A stretch of DNA of 64,000 bases from Deltaproteobacteria bacterium (GTDB taxonomy: Bacteria > Desulfobacterota > Desulfobulbia > Desulfobulbales > Desulfocapsaceae), in contig JAPLJF010000021.1 in the NCBI GenBank assembly GCA_026388715.1, positions 1-64,000 of the forward strand. Direction: 5' to 3'. Within the stretch, counting starts at the first letter, position 1. Each line of letters begins with the position of its first letter. Shown here piece after piece: positions 34,037 through 45,895 of the stretch. Both the position numbers and the translations under genes were made by a program. Below the pieces are notes generated by a model that was given only the letters and a program-made list of their open reading frames with translations, was not told the DNA's origin and did no database searches.

Positions 34037-34906
34037 TCATGGCTCATGGCTTACAGGAAACATGGCAGACCCCGGTGGGGTCTTGGCAAAGGCCTGCGCG
34101 GAAGACAAGATCACCTCAATCTCCTCGACGATCTTTTCCTGGCGCAGGGCGTTACGTTTAAGGGCGAGCCGGTCGAGTGTTTCGTGCAGCCGGTCGAGGG
34201 CATGCTCCATGTGGGCCAGGCGCTGACGGTTCTCCGCCATAAGCGATTCATACAACAGACCATAGAGCGCCGAGAGGAGATACTGGTCGAGCAGCTCGGC
34301 GAAAAAGTCAGGCGGTGCAAGTTGCAGGAGCGGCGGATGCCTGAGAGGCGGCATGTTGAGCGGCGTAAGCGGCAGCAGGCGTTTGAGTGCCGGTTCGCCC
34401 TCGGTTTCGTGAGCCAGGCAGAAGAGGGCCGCGCCATTACCGGAAAGCTGGCGGCTAACCGTGTGTAGGGTGTCCAACAGACGATTCAGCACAATGGGCA
34501 CGTCTTCGGTCACGGTCGGGCCGTCAAGCCTGGCGATTACGTTGGGGTTGCCCTCCAACTTCGCCCCCAGGCGATGGCCTACCACCAGCAGTGCCGGGGC
34601 GGTTTGCCACTCCGGCAGGTCGACAAGGGCAGTAAGGACGCGCTCATTGAAGTTGCCGCAAAACCCGCGTTCTGAGCCGACCAGCACCAGGATCGAAGGC
34701 TGCGTTTCAGCGGTGTTTGCGATTGGGAAAAAGGTGAGAAAGTCGGTGGCCGCAGCCTTGATGTTGGCGAGCATGCAACGCTGGTGACCGATAAAACGGG
34801 TGAGTTTGTGGGTCTCCACCAGGGACAGGCTCTTCATTGCCGTCATGATGCCGCTGATTTCGGTAAGCCGTACCAAGCGCTGGGAGAGTTCGGCCAGGCC
34901 GCTCAT
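34037..34906 (-). CDS. atpG: N-type ATPase gamma subunit
   Basis: 289 residues. The N-terminal helix ([23 protein letters not shown]) and the C-terminal helix match F-type gamma, the central shaft linking the catalytic head to the c-ring. It is last in the eight-gene operon, as in N-ATPases. Its start overlaps atpA by 4 bp. The final 15 residues ([13 protein letters not shown]) are encoded by a dispersed 36-bp repeat and may not be native; the true end may have been altered by recombination. Confidence 0.9.
   Translation of the reverse strand: MSGLAELSQRLVRLTEISGIMTAMKSLSLVETHKLTRFIGHQRCMLANIKAAATDFLTFFPIANTAETQPSILVLVGSERGFCGNFNERVLTALVDLPEWQTAPALLVVGHRLGAKLEGNPNVIARLDGPTVTEDVPIVLNRLLDTLHTVSRQLSGNGAALFCLAHETEGEPALKRLLPLTPLNMPPLRHPPLLQLAPPDFFAELLDQYLLSALYGLLYESLMAENRQRLAHMEHALDRLHETLDRLALKRNALRQEKIVEEIEVILSSAQAFAKTPPGSAMFPVSHEP
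34045..34080. repeat. 36-bp dispersed repeat, copy 1 (at the atpG 3' end)
   Basis: This stretch is nearly identical to 42206-42242 at the 3' end of acr3. It contains the small hairpin CCCC-ACC-GGGG, the word GTCTGCCATGTTTCCTGTAA, and supplies the last codons and stop of the gamma subunit. Confidence 0.7.
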
Positions 34907-36372
34907 GGCCCACCATCAAGCCAGTTTTTCAGTCGGGCCAACCATTCGTTCCGTGCTGTATCAAGGGCCAGGGGGTTCCGTCTCAGCCCGGCCTCGATCT
35001 TGTGCAAAGTTTCGGCCACTGAGTTCGGCTCGCAATCATCGAGCAGCCCCTCGTTGAAGGCACTCATCCATGCGAGCTGGAAGACTGCGGCCAACGGATT
35101 CAGACGATCCTGTTTGAGTATTTCACGTAACAACCGACCACGCCGGATTTTGGTCTCGGTGCCCGCCTCAAGTTTGGTGCCAAAGCGGGTGAAGACCTCC
35201 AGTTCGAGAAATTGCAGGTAATCGAGTTTTATCCGACCTGCCTCTTCCTTGATTCGCGGATGTTGTGCTTTACCGCCAATGCGGGAAACCGAGAGCGGCA
35301 CGTCCACTGCCGGGAAGATGCCAGCGGCAAACAGATGCCGCTCCAGGTAAATCTGGCCATCGGTGATTGAGATCAGATTGGTGGGGATATACGTGGCGAT
35401 CTCGCCTTCCTCGGTTTCGACAAGTGGCATCGCGGTCAGGCTGCCACCGCCATAATCAGGCGACAGGCGGGTGGAGCGCTCAAGCAGGCGGGCGTGCAGG
35501 TAGAAGATGTCGCCGGGAAAGGCCTCGCGCCCAGGCGGACGGTGCATCAAGAGCGACAGCTCACGGTAAGCACGGGCGTGGGTGGTAAGGTCATCATAGA
35601 CCACCAGGGTATCCTCGCCTCGACGCATCCAGCCCTCGGCGACTGCACAACCGGCAAAGGGGGCAAGATACTTCATGCCAGGGGTGGCAGTGGCCTCGGC
35701 CACAACCACCGTGGTGTAAGCGAGAGCCTCGTGGCGACGTAACAGGTCGATCACTAACGCTGTCTCAGAACGCTTCTGCCCAATCATGACGTAAATGCAC
35801 CTCACGTCCTGTCCGGCCTGGGCCACGATGGTGTCTAGGGCAAGCGATGTCTTCCCGGTACCTGAATCGCCGATAACGAGCTGACGCTGGCCACGGCCAA
35901 TCGGAATCAGGGTGTCCACCACCTTGATTCCTGTGTAGAGCGGGCGGCTTACGAAATCCCGAGCCAGAATGGGCGGCGACTCCGCTTCGAGTGCGCAGAA
36001 TCCGTCTGCGGCAATGGGTGGCAGGCCGTCCAGGGGGTTGCCGAGAGGGTCTATCACCCGCCCGAGCAGCCCGTCACCGACACCAATCTCAAGCCTCTCG
36101 CCGGCATGGGAAACCAGGGATCCGGAGGCAACATTTGCCGCCGGATCGAGCAGGATGACACCAAGGCGCTCCGCCTGGAGTTCGAACACCATGCCGCGGC
36201 TGCCATCCTCAAAAAACAGGATCTCATCCTGGGCAGCAGAGGGTAGACCGTAGACCCAAGCAATACCGTCACCCACCGAGGCGACCCGCCCCTTCTCGCC
36301 CAGGCGCAGGGTAAGTCGGTAACCTTCCACTCGTCGCGCCAGACGGTCCAGCATTCCGACGTCAGCCGTCAT
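34903..36372 (-). CDS. atpA: N-type ATPase alpha subunit
   Basis: 489 residues, slightly shorter than standard F-type alpha (about 510). Walker A is [11 protein letters not shown]; the signature GYGGGS-like stretch appears as [19 protein letters not shown]. The non-catalytic nucleotide-binding subunit of the F1 head. Order within the operon (after atpF, before atpG) and the absence of a separate atpH fit the N-ATPase type. Overlaps atpF by 11 bp and atpG by 4 bp, implying coupled translation. Confidence 0.95.
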   Translation of the reverse strand: MTADVGMLDRLARRVEGYRLTLRLGEKGRVASVGDGIAWVYGLPSAAQDEILFFEDGSRGMVFELQAERLGVILLDPAANVASGSLVSHAGERLEIGVGDGLLGRVIDPLGNPLDGLPPIAADGFCALEAESPPILARDFVSRPLYTGIKVVDTLIPIGRGQRQLVIGDSGTGKTSLALDTIVAQAGQDVRCIYVMIGQKRSETALVIDLLRRHEALAYTTVVVAEATATPGMKYLAPFAGCAVAEGWMRRGEDTLVVYDDLTTHARAYRELSLLMHRPPGREAFPGDIFYLHARLLERSTRLSPDYGGGSLTAMPLVETEEGEIATYIPTNLISITDGQIYLERHLFAAGIFPAVDVPLSVSRIGGKAQHPRIKEEAGRIKLDYLQFLELEVFTRFGTKLEAGTETKIRRGRLLREILKQDRLNPLAAVFQLAWMSAFNEGLLDDCEPNSVAETLHKIEAGLRRNPLALDTARNEWLARLKNWLDGGP

Positions 36373-37111
36373 GGTCGAACGTCCCGGTAAAGAAATTGAG
36401 TTCGTCGCGCAAATTGGCCATCAGCACCCAGGCACCGGCTATGATGCACACCCCTGCCTTGAGCGTGACGTCTTCGCTGAATTCGGGTACCACTGCCCGG
36501 CCTGCCAGCAGGCCAAGGGCCTGGGTGAAGGCGGTGCGCCTCACCTCGTCAAGGGGGTAGGCGGTGGTAACCTTGACGGTCTCCCTGTGCTCCTGCAGGG
36601 CGATGCGCATTGCTTCCAGTGTATCTGGCGCCAGGGTGCCGAGTTCGCTCAGGGTGAGATCCGCAAGCCTTGCTTCCAGTTCGGGACCGGCCAATCGATC
36701 CAGAAAGCGTGTGGCAAAAAGGGTAGTGATGGTCATCGCCTCCCGTTCCAGTGCGTGTTCGCGCTCACTCCTTTTCCGTGCTTCCACTGCCTCGCGCCGT
36801 TGGCGTTCCTCGCCGATTTCCACCTCGAGGACAGCCAGGCGCTGCAACCGTTCACCAGAGATCTCCTTGTCGAGCCGGGCCTTGGCCTCGGCGCGCTCCT
36901 TGTCTCTTTCCGCCAGATGCGCCAGATATTGGCTTTTTAACTCTTCCGCTTCGAGCCTCACCGCCTCAGCGTCTGCGATCGTCTTGGCGCACTCTTCCTG
37001 ACGCGCCTCGATTACTGCCAGCACTGGGCGATAGAAAAAGCGCTTGAGCAGCCACACCAGCACCAGAAAGTTAAGAACTTCTAGGGCAAAGGTAGTCCAG
37101 TCGAATTCCAT
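36362..37111 (-). CDS. atpF: N-type ATPase b subunit (with delta-like C-terminus)
   Basis: 249 residues from the ATG at 37111; longer upstream starts lack support. A single N-terminal membrane helix ([24 protein letters not shown]) is followed by a long charged helix and a C-terminal segment resembling the delta domain ([20 protein letters not shown]). Such b-delta fusions stand in for a separate delta subunit in N-ATPases. It forms the peripheral stalk. It overlaps atpA by 11 bp. Confidence 0.88.
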   Translation of the reverse strand: MEFDWTTFALEVLNFLVLVWLLKRFFYRPVLAVIEARQEECAKTIADAEAVRLEAEELKSQYLAHLAERDKERAEAKARLDKEISGERLQRLAVLEVEIGEERQRREAVEARKRSEREHALEREAMTITTLFATRFLDRLAGPELEARLADLTLSELGTLAPDTLEAMRIALQEHRETVKVTTAYPLDEVRRTAFTQALGLLAGRAVVPEFSEDVTLKAGVCIIAGAWVLMANLRDELNFFTGTFDHDG

Positions 37112-37118
37112 GGGGCGC

Positions 37119-37388
37119 CTACTTGAGCATGTATTCGAGCAGAGGATTACGGAACAGGACGATGAGCACGACCACCAGCGCGTAGATCGCCAGTGACTCA
37201 ATCATTGCCAGGCCGATGAACAGCATGCGCGAAATAGATTTTTCGGCCTCGGGCTGACGAGCAAGGGCCTCAAGCGCTTGGGAAATGACGCGGCCCATGG
37301 CAAGCGACGGGAAGATTCCGCCGATGGCTATGGTGGCAAGCGCGCCACCAGTAGAAAGTAAGACAAACCAGGCCATCTTGTCCATCAA
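37119..37388 (-). CDS. atpE: N-type ATPase c subunit (rotor ring)
   Basis: 89 residues, two membrane helices joined by the loop ARQPEA. The ion-binding carboxylate is E64, followed by S65 and Y69 (MIESLAIY). In a by-eye alignment with the Na-type Ilyobacter tartaricus c subunit, the Gln32 ligand position is Met31 here, and the Thr67 position is Leu. Sodium binding is therefore doubtful, and a proton ring is at least as likely. Overlaps atpB by 4 bp. Confidence 0.92.
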   Translation of the reverse strand: MMDKMAWFVLLSTGGALATIAIGGIFPSLAMGRVISQALEALARQPEAEKSISRMLFIGLAMIESLAIYALVVVLIVLFRNPLLEYMLK

Positions 37389-38071
37389 TCACTCCTTTTT
37401 TTAAGTTCATGGGATTGCAAAGCGCCAGCCACATAGACCAGAGCCAGCATGCCAAAGATGTAGGATTGCACCAACGCCTCAACGATGTGCAGCATGAGCA
37501 AAGGCACCGGCGCCAGGAAACCAGCCACCAACAGAACCAGTAGTGCTGCCATCTCCAGGCTCATCATATTACCAAACAGGCGCACAGCCAGCGCCAGGGT
37601 GCGGGTAAGTTCGCCCATCAGGTGAAACGGCAGCAGGATCGGGTTGGGTTCAAGATAATGGTGCAGGTAAGCCCTGAGTCCGTCGATGCGGATGCCGAAC
37701 CAGTGTACCGAGACAAACACCAGCATGGCCAGCGCTACGGTCACTGACAAGTTCCCCGTGGGCGAGCGCAGACCCGGCACCAATCCTGCCAGGTTGGCCA
37801 CCCCGACGAATAACCACAGGGTGCCGATAAAGGGCAGCAGCCGCAGGGCATAGCCCGGAGCGGCGCCATCAATGGCCGCCTGCAGGGCGAGCACGGTTCC
37901 TTCGAACGCTGTTTGCAGACGTGTGGGCGAGACAACGCTTAGGCGCCGCGTGCCGAACCAGGCCAGCCCCGTAAGACCTGCCATGAGCAGCCAAGTGGTG
38001 AGCACCGTGGTGTCGATGTAAAGAGGTCCCAGGTGAAATGTCAGCAGTTCGAGAAATTCCGGTTTGCCCAT
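37385..38071 (-). CDS. atpB: N-type ATPase a subunit
   Basis: 228 residues with about five or six membrane helices. The half-channel arginine is expected in LTRTLALAVRLFGNM, matching the conserved a-subunit motif. With the c-ring it forms the ion path. Overlaps atpE by 4 bp and abuts the atpQ-like gene (stop and start one base apart). The gene order is that of N-ATPase operons. Confidence 0.93.
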   Translation of the reverse strand: MGKPEFLELLTFHLGPLYIDTTVLTTWLLMAGLTGLAWFGTRRLSVVSPTRLQTAFEGTVLALQAAIDGAAPGYALRLLPFIGTLWLFVGVANLAGLVPGLRSPTGNLSVTVALAMLVFVSVHWFGIRIDGLRAYLHHYLEPNPILLPFHLMGELTRTLALAVRLFGNMMSLEMAALLVLLVAGFLAPVPLLMLHIVEALVQSYIFGMLALVYVAGALQSHELKKRSD

Positions 38072-38344
38072 TCAATGCCTCTGAATGTAGAGATAAACGT
38101 TCATGCCGCCGACGAATAGCCCGGTCACCAGCAGGCTCATCGTCCAGCGGTAAGAATAACCTGCCAATTGGCTGTCGATCCAGTGACCGAGATAGGCGCC
38201 GCCCACTACCGGTAGCACGAACAACAACGCCAGTGTGCCCAGAAACACGGTCTGGGCGAGCAGGGTTGGCCGTTCCTTTTCTGCCTGGACCATGCGCCGG
38301 GCCTGTTTTTCGATGTTCTGCCGCAAACGTTCGCCGTTTTCCAT
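38072..38344 (-). CDS. atpQ: AtpQ/AtpI-like small membrane protein
   Basis: 90 residues. Two hydrophobic helices (TVFLGTLALLFVLPVVGGAYLGHWI and MSLLVTGLFVGGMNVYLYI) follow a basic N-terminus. It resembles the AtpI/AtpQ assembly factors found after atpC in N-ATPase operons. The expected atpR is absent: the flanking gaps are only a few bases. It may assist c-ring assembly. Confidence 0.75.
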   Translation of the reverse strand: MENGERLRQNIEKQARRMVQAEKERPTLLAQTVFLGTLALLFVLPVVGGAYLGHWIDSQLAGYSYRWTMSLLVTGLFVGGMNVYLYIQRH

Positions 38345-38349
38345 ATTCG

Positions 38350-40652
<2,303 letters not shown>

Positions 40653-40656
<4 letters not shown>

Positions 40657-41741
40657 GATTGCTCCACTGGCTGAAAGGTATGGGCTGGCTTAGCGCCTGA
40701 TGTCGGGATGGTAAAGCTGAAGACGCTTCCTTGGCCGGGGATGCTTTCAGCCCAGATTTTGCCGCCGTGCGCCTCGACGATGGTTTTTGCTATCGACAAA
40801 CCGAGGCCGGATCCCCTCAAATCCCTGCTGACACGATAGAAGGCGTCGAATAGATAGGGAATATGATCTTTTGCAACACCTATTCCCGTATCACCAACTC
40901 GCACAAAAACGGCCTCCTCTTCCTTGGACACACTGATGGTTACCGTGCCATTCATTCTCATGTAACGAATGGCATTGTCCAGCAGATTGTCGATGACCCT
41001 GCTGATCAATCGGGTATCTGCGGCAACAATCATTTCGCTTTCACCTGGATTCGCGAAAGTCAGCGTTATCCTTTTGTCCTCCGCCTTTAGCTTAGCCAGC
41101 TCAACTTGGGCGCGGAGAATGAGAATGATGTCCACAGCTTCCAACACAGGTATGCACTTTGTCGCCTCAAAACGGGAAAATTCATGAAAGTCTGTGACAA
41201 GACCCTCAAGTTGGTTGAGCTCTTCGCATATTAACTGAAGATGCTCCTCTTGCTTCCCGGTAGGCGGTCCCGCCTTACCGGCGAGCAGTCTCCTGGTAAA
41301 TTTACCCGCGATTAGAACAGGGTTTTGCATGTCATGGGCGAACATGGCGAGGATATGTTTACGTTCCCGATCCAATTTCAAACTCTCGGAAATGTCCATG
41401 AAAAGCTCAATACCACCATGGAAGGTTCCCGCCTGGTCGAATAAAGGGGCAGTTGTAACAGACAGAAGAATACAATCACCAGATTTACGCCTGATAAAAT
41501 TTTCCTTGGCAATGGCGTGTTCGCGACGACCAAGGGCGTACTCGCACAAAGTGCATTTTTTCTTTTCGGCCGAGCAATGGAGAAATTCGGAACGGGATCT
41601 GTCTACAACTTCTTCCTTAGTGTAGCCGGTAATCGTTTCCGCGGCGTGGTTGAAATCAATGATCATCCCCTTCGCATCGACCCGTAGAAAACCAACAGGC
41701 AGAGCTTTGATAACAAGGTCATATAGCCGTTCTTCTTCCAT
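40653..41741 (-). CDS. PAS-domain histidine kinase
   Basis: 362 residues with no transmembrane helix. A PAS domain (residues 8-130) reads [20 protein letters not shown], with cysteines in [15 protein letters not shown] HisKA box follows ([10 protein letters not shown], with an H-D pair), then the HATPase motifs [12 protein letters not shown] and [15 protein letters not shown] soluble sensor, possibly of redox or thiol-reactive ligands through its PAS cysteines. No partner regulator is adjacent. Overlaps arsC by 4 bp. Confidence 0.88.
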
Positions 41742-41930
41742 TGCTCTCTCTCGCTTCTGTCATCCGTGGTAGAGAGCCTGTTTTGCTCTCACCTAAATGC
41801 TTATTTTTGTTCATATAAAGGAACGGGTTATGTTCTGATTGGGCTTAAATACTGCCCCCTGGTACTCGTAGTAGCGGGAAATCAGTCTCTGCACCTTGTG
41901 CTTGACTTGTTTTGCCTCAGTCGGAAATGC

Positions 41931-42086
41931 CTAACAAACATCCAAATGAGATTTAAGGCCATGTTGCTTTTGCTGTTCTATGCGTTTGCAAAGCTCTCGT
42001 ATCATGAGAAAGGCTTCAGCCTCATCATGATCCAGAATAACCCTTTTCATTCGCATATAGTCTTCTTGTGTAAGTGTCAGAACCAT
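41931..42086 (-). CDS. Small 51-residue conserved-looking protein
   Basis: An unlisted-length ORF: MVLTLTQEDYMRMKRVILDH opens it and the rest is a charged amphipathic helix (DEAEAFLMIRELCKRIEQQ) ending GLKSHLDVC. Start ATG at 42086 has GGAAT upstream. The amphipathic helix and terminal cysteine argue for a real product, perhaps a small partner protein. It lies between acr3 and the PAS kinase. No family assigned. The remaining gap sequence (41742-41930, 42087-42204) shows no gene. Confidence 0.6.
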   Translation of the reverse strand: MVLTLTQEDYMRMKRVILDHDEAEAFLMIRELCKRIEQQKQHGLKSHLDVC

Positions 42087-42204
42087 TTATTTCATTCCTT
42101 TTTTGTTGGGGGATAAATCCTCTCGGCATATTTAATGGTCATCTCCCTGTAAAAAAAAATGTGGTTGCGAGAAAAGCCTGGCAGACTGCCTATTCGAGGC
42201 ATTG

Positions 42205-43293
42205 TCATGGTTTACAGGAAACATGGCAGACCCCGGTTGGGGTTTCCTTGGCAATAGGGAAATACTTTTTCTTGAAGTACAGGGCCACATGAACCAGGGC
42301 CAGGAGCACCGGCACTTCGACCAGCGGTCCGATTACGGCGGCGAAAGCCTGGCCGGAATCGATGCCGAAGACGGCGATGGCCACGGCAATGGCCAGCTCA
42401 AAGTTATTGGAGGCGGCGGTAAACGAAAGGGTGGCCGACTGCTCGTAAGTGGCCCCGGCCTTCATGGACAGGAAGAAGGAGACCAGAAACATCAGCAGGA
42501 AGTAGATGGTAAGCGGGAGAGCGATGCGGAGCACGTCCAACGGCAGTTGGACGATATATTCGCCCTTGAGGGAGAACATGACCATGATGGTGAAAAGCAG
42601 AAAAATCAGGGTGAAGGGGCTGATCCGGGGGATCAGTTTTTCCTGGTACCATGTCTCGCCCTTGAGCTTCACCCCAATCAGTCGGGTCAGCATCCCGGCG
42701 ATGAAAGGAATGCCGAGATAGATGAAGACTGATTTGGCGATCTGGCCCATGGAGATGTTGACTACCGCGCCTTCAATATGCAGCCAGCCGGGAATGATGG
42801 TGATGAAGAGCCAGGCATAGAAGGAGAAGAAGAGCACCTGAAAGATGGAGTTGAAGGCGACCAGCCCGGCGCAGTATTCGCGGTCGCCGTCGGCCAGATC
42901 GTTCCAGACGATGACCATGGCGATGCAGCGGGCCAGGCCAATGAGGATCAACCCCACCATGTATTCGTGGTGGCCGGAGAGAAAGGCCACCGCCAGACCG
43001 AACATGAGGATGGGGCCGATGATCCAGTTCTGGATGAGTGAGAGCGCCAGCACCTTGCCGTTGCGGAACACCTCGTGCAGCTTTTCATAGCGCACCTTGG
43101 CCAGCGGCGGATACATCATGAGGATCAGGCCGATGGCAATAGGGATATTGGTGGTCCCCACCTGGAAGGAGTTGATGATATCGCGGATTCCGGGATAGAG
43201 ATACCCCCCGGCCACGCCGATAAACATGGCCAGGAATATCCACAGGGTGAGAAAGCGGTCGAGAAAGCTCAATTTTTTTTCGGCATCCGGCAT
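42205..43293 (-). CDS. acr3: Arsenite exporter, Acr3 family
   Basis: 362 residues with about ten membrane helices. The conserved metalloid-transport segments [17 protein letters not shown] and the later [16 protein letters not shown] match Acr3, which expels arsenite using the proton motive force. Lies directly after arsR on the same strand. The final nine residues (GVCHVSCKP) come from the dispersed repeat and may be acquired. Confidence 0.92.
   Translation of the reverse strand: MPDAEKKLSFLDRFLTLWIFLAMFIGVAGGYLYPGIRDIINSFQVGTTNIPIAIGLILMMYPPLAKVRYEKLHEVFRNGKVLALSLIQNWIIGPILMFGLAVAFLSGHHEYMVGLILIGLARCIAMVIVWNDLADGDREYCAGLVAFNSIFQVLFFSFYAWLFITIIPGWLHIEGAVVNISMGQIAKSVFIYLGIPFIAGMLTRLIGVKLKGETWYQEKLIPRISPFTLIFLLFTIMVMFSLKGEYIVQLPLDVLRIALPLTIYFLLMFLVSFFLSMKAGATYEQSATLSFTAASNNFELAIAVAIAVFGIDSGQAFAAVIGPLVEVPVLLALVHVALYFKKKYFPIAKETPTGVCHVSCKP
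42206..42242. repeat. 36-bp dispersed repeat, copy 2 (at the acr3 3' end)
   Basis: Nearly identical to 34045-34080 at the 3' end of atpG: one extra base in the loop and about one substitution. Contains the hairpin CCCC-AACC-GGGG and encodes the GVCHVSCKP tail of Acr3. Confidence 0.7.
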
Positions 43294-43322
43294 GGCGGTT
43301 CTCCTTGAGAAATGTGGGTAGC

Positions 43323-43676
43323 TCAGCAGCGGTGGCAGGCCACCTCATCTTTAGTGGCAAGGTAGGCGGCCAGCGCCTCTTGGTCTGTTTTCCCCTGGGG
43401 CAGGGCGACAAGCTCGCGCCGGAGCAGTGCCAGGGTCTGTTGCTGCACGGGGTTCTCCGCTTCGGCCAACCGGTAATACATCCATAGACCCTGCCGCCGC
43501 CCCTTGATCCAGCCGGCAGTGCGCAAGGTGCCAAGATGGCGTGATACCGTGGACTGCGGTAGATTAAGCACCGCCATCAGGTCGCAGACGCATCGCTCGC
43601 CTTCTAACAGCAAGGCAAGGATCCGCAACCGGATTGTTTCAGAAAGGGCTTTGAAAAGGTGTGCTGTTGTCTTCAT
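43323..43676 (-). CDS. arsR: ArsR/SmtB-family arsenic-responsive repressor
   Basis: 117 residues from the ATG at 43676; the frame is open upstream to 43727. Winged HTH with the metalloid site C29-V-C31 in ERCVCDL. DNA-binding helix [13 protein letters not shown]. The C-terminal CHRC adds two more cysteines. It should repress itself, acr3 and perhaps the whole arsenic run until arsenite binds. Confidence 0.92.
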   Translation of the reverse strand: MKTTAHLFKALSETIRLRILALLLEGERCVCDLMAVLNLPQSTVSRHLGTLRTAGWIKGRRQGLWMYYRLAEAENPVQQQTLALLRRELVALPQGKTDQEALAAYLATKDEVACHRC

Positions 43677-43687
43677 ACAATTATGTG

Positions 43688-43705
43688 TATCCGTGTAGGC
43701 GGATA
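43688..43705. promoter_or_regulatory. Candidate ArsR operator
   Basis: TATCCG-TGTAGG-CGGATA: a perfect 6-bp dyad with 6-nt centre, 12 bp upstream of arsR in the divergent arsR/porin region. The position fits autoregulation. Confidence 0.5.
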
Positions 43706-43886
43706 TTGTCAAGGCGATTTCCTGCAAAATTTTTCTGCTGCTTTTCTATCGCAAGAGGAAGTGTGTGTGACTTTTGTTACACCGGCATGTAACTCAGGTC
43801 ATTGTTATCCTTTTTCCGGTCATGATAAAGAAAGCCTCAAGAGGGTTTTTTTTATTAATCTTATTTCTTACAGGGGGAAGGGAATC

Positions 43887-45278
43887 ATGAAAAAAAAGTA
43901 TTTCAAGACAATGATGGCACTGGGTGCAACTCTGGCAGGTGGACTGTTGCTGGCAGGCTCGGCTGTTGCCGGTCCGCGCATCGATTTTGGGGATGATGGG
44001 GGTTATATGCAGCTCGATGTAAAGTTCCAGGGCATCCTTGATTATACGGATTTTGGTTCCGGCAGTGATGGCAAGGATGATCGTTATGATCTTTATCTGC
44101 GGCGGGCGCGTATCGTCTTTACCGGCATGCTTAATGACACCTGGGGCGCCAAGTTCCAAACCTGCGGCGGCACCAGTGCCACCCGTAACTTTGGCGGAGT
44201 TGGCTATGAACTTGCTAAAAGTAACAGCAAGACAAATTCTCAGATCAGGCTCACTGACGGCTACCTGATTGGTTTGTTTGACGATGCGTTCAATATCAAA
44301 GTTGGTCTTACCAAGATTCCCTTGACACGCGGTAACCTGGATGAGTGTTTCAACCCGTTGAGTACTGAACGTTCTGCCTTTGTCTATTCACCGTATGGCA
44401 CGGACGCGACCAAGAATAGTCGCGATATGGGCTTTGTGGCCTCCGGTAATTTTATCCAAGATCATTTAAAATACTTTGCGGCAGTCATGGAAGGCCGAGA
44501 AGGGTCTGTTGATTGGGATAATCCGTTTAATGATACGTCATTTACAACAACCCCGGAGCCAAGCAGCAACCTGGAGTATGTGGGCCGGGTTCATTATTCA
44601 TTTCTTGATCCCGAAGGTGGACCGACCGCTATGGGCTACAAAGGTTCATATTTCGGAAAAAAAGGCAAGGTTCTGACGGTTGCTGCTGGCGGTGCCTATG
44701 AGAAGGATGCCGCCTACAAGAATACCGCGCCCGCCGGGGCAATGGGAACACCTGGATTTACGAAAGGCATAGTTCTTAACCAGGAGTCTGTAGATTATAC
44801 CGCCTGGACGACTGATGTCTTCTTTGAATATCCGTTTGAAAACAGTGGGGTGTTCACTGCCACCGCCCTCTACTTGAATGTGGATTTCGAGGATGCGTAC
44901 AAGACAGCTCGTGCAGTCGCCGACCTCAATACCATCGTTGGTGGTGGGATGGGCCAGAGAGATGGGTATTACGTCAAGGCCGGGTATATCCTGCCCATGA
45001 CCCTTGGTGCCAAAGGAAAGTTGCAGCCGTTTGTCCGCTACGAGGACTGGAATCTTGCTTATATGATGGGCGTCACCGATCAGACTGTAAAGCAGGAAGG
45101 AATTGGTTTTAATTACTATGTATTTGGGAATGATAAATTGCGCTTCAGTATGGAGTACACCCATAACGATTTTGACAAGGGAACAAAATTGGGAGATTAT
45201 TTAAGCCAGACCGGAGCCAACGACACCATGTACACGTCTTATAACATCATTACCTGCATGTTTATGGTTCAGATCTAA
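43887..45278 (+). CDS. OprP/OprO-like outer-membrane porin
   Basis: 463 residues from the ATG at 43887 with AGGGGGAAGGG upstream. Signal peptide KKYFKTMMALGATLAGGLLLAGSAVAG. A barrel-like body (YMQLDVKFQGILDYTDFG, LYLRRARIVFTGMLND) resembles phosphate-selective porins OprP/OprO. Such a channel could also pass arsenate or other oxyanions. Divergent from arsR, so one control region may serve both. Confidence 0.82.
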   Translation: MKKKYFKTMMALGATLAGGLLLAGSAVAGPRIDFGDDGGYMQLDVKFQGILDYTDFGSGSDGKDDRYDLYLRRARIVFTGMLNDTWGAKFQTCGGTSATRNFGGVGYELAKSNSKTNSQIRLTDGYLIGLFDDAFNIKVGLTKIPLTRGNLDECFNPLSTERSAFVYSPYGTDATKNSRDMGFVASGNFIQDHLKYFAAVMEGREGSVDWDNPFNDTSFTTTPEPSSNLEYVGRVHYSFLDPEGGPTAMGYKGSYFGKKGKVLTVAAGGAYEKDAAYKNTAPAGAMGTPGFTKGIVLNQESVDYTAWTTDVFFEYPFENSGVFTATALYLNVDFEDAYKTARAVADLNTIVGGGMGQRDGYYVKAGYILPMTLGAKGKLQPFVRYEDWNLAYMMGVTDQTVKQEGIGFNYYVFGNDKLRFSMEYTHNDFDKGTKLGDYLSQTGANDTMYTSYNIITCMFMVQI

Positions 45279-45287
45279 AGCAGGAGT

Positions 45288-45333
45288 GATTCGTTATCTC
45301 TTCATTGCCTTATGGCGGGAGAGATAACGAATC
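45288..45333. repeat. 13-bp perfect inverted repeat after the porin gene
   Basis: GATTCGTTATCTC and its exact complement flank a 20-nt loop. It lies 9 bp after the porin stop and 30 bp before the small secreted gene. With no T-run it may act as an RNA-processing or partial termination hairpin between them. Confidence 0.6.
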
Positions 45334-45363
45334 TACCTTGAAATTTTTTATACGGGAGTAAGA

Positions 45364-45687
45364 ATGAAAAAAATAGTCCTGTTCTTGTTATTAGGCATGT
45401 TCTCCAGCGGCGCTGCCTGTGCCGAGGAATTGATCGTCACCCTCAATTCGGGAAATACTGTCGTGGTCCAATATACAGGCACAATCCAGGGCGTAACGCT
45501 CAAGGGGACCACCGACGGCATAGCCGGTATCTCCATGCCGCATTCGGCAAATCCTGCAGGAGCAGTGAACCCGCAAGGTTCCGGGAAGGAGCAGACAGCG
45601 ATGCCGCAGGATGAAAAGAAAGAAGTAAAAAATCAGGAGAAGGGGGGGATCCGTTTCAAGTGGGCCGAGCCCATAAGAGAGGATTAA
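45364..45687 (+). CDS. Small secreted protein of unknown function
   Basis: 107 residues with a signal peptide (KKIVLFLLLGMFSSGAACAEE; cut after ACA). The mature part begins with a beta-like stretch (ELIVTLNSGNTVVVQYTGTIQGVTL) and ends in a disordered charged tail. GGGAG lies ahead of the ATG. No family recognised. The pairing with the upstream porin suggests a shared transcript, with the hairpin between adjusting ratios. Confidence 0.65.
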   Translation: MKKIVLFLLLGMFSSGAACAEELIVTLNSGNTVVVQYTGTIQGVTLKGTTDGIAGISMPHSANPAGAVNPQGSGKEQTAMPQDEKKEVKNQEKGGIRFKWAEPIRED

Positions 45688-45847
45688 AGGGAAGAGATTT
45701 TCGTTTTTGAATGACTGTTGAAAACCCTTTCGTGTCGGCATACGGTTGAGCAGAATGAATCGTATGCGACCATTCATTTCCCTCTTGATCGAATCAGGCA
45801 TTTTTTCTCTCCTTCCTTATGCATGGGTCGATTTTGAGGGTTAGTGG

Positions 45848-45884
45848 CTGGGTAGTCGGCTGTGAATAATGGCCGACTACCCAG
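45848..45884. terminator. Strong terminator-like hairpin between convergent genes
   Basis: A 13-bp perfect stem CTGGGTAGTCGGC/GCCGACTACCCAG with an 11-nt loop lies between the small secreted gene and crp. The rest of 45688-45895 shows no gene. Confidence 0.7.
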
Positions 45885-45895
45885 TTATTTATGGC

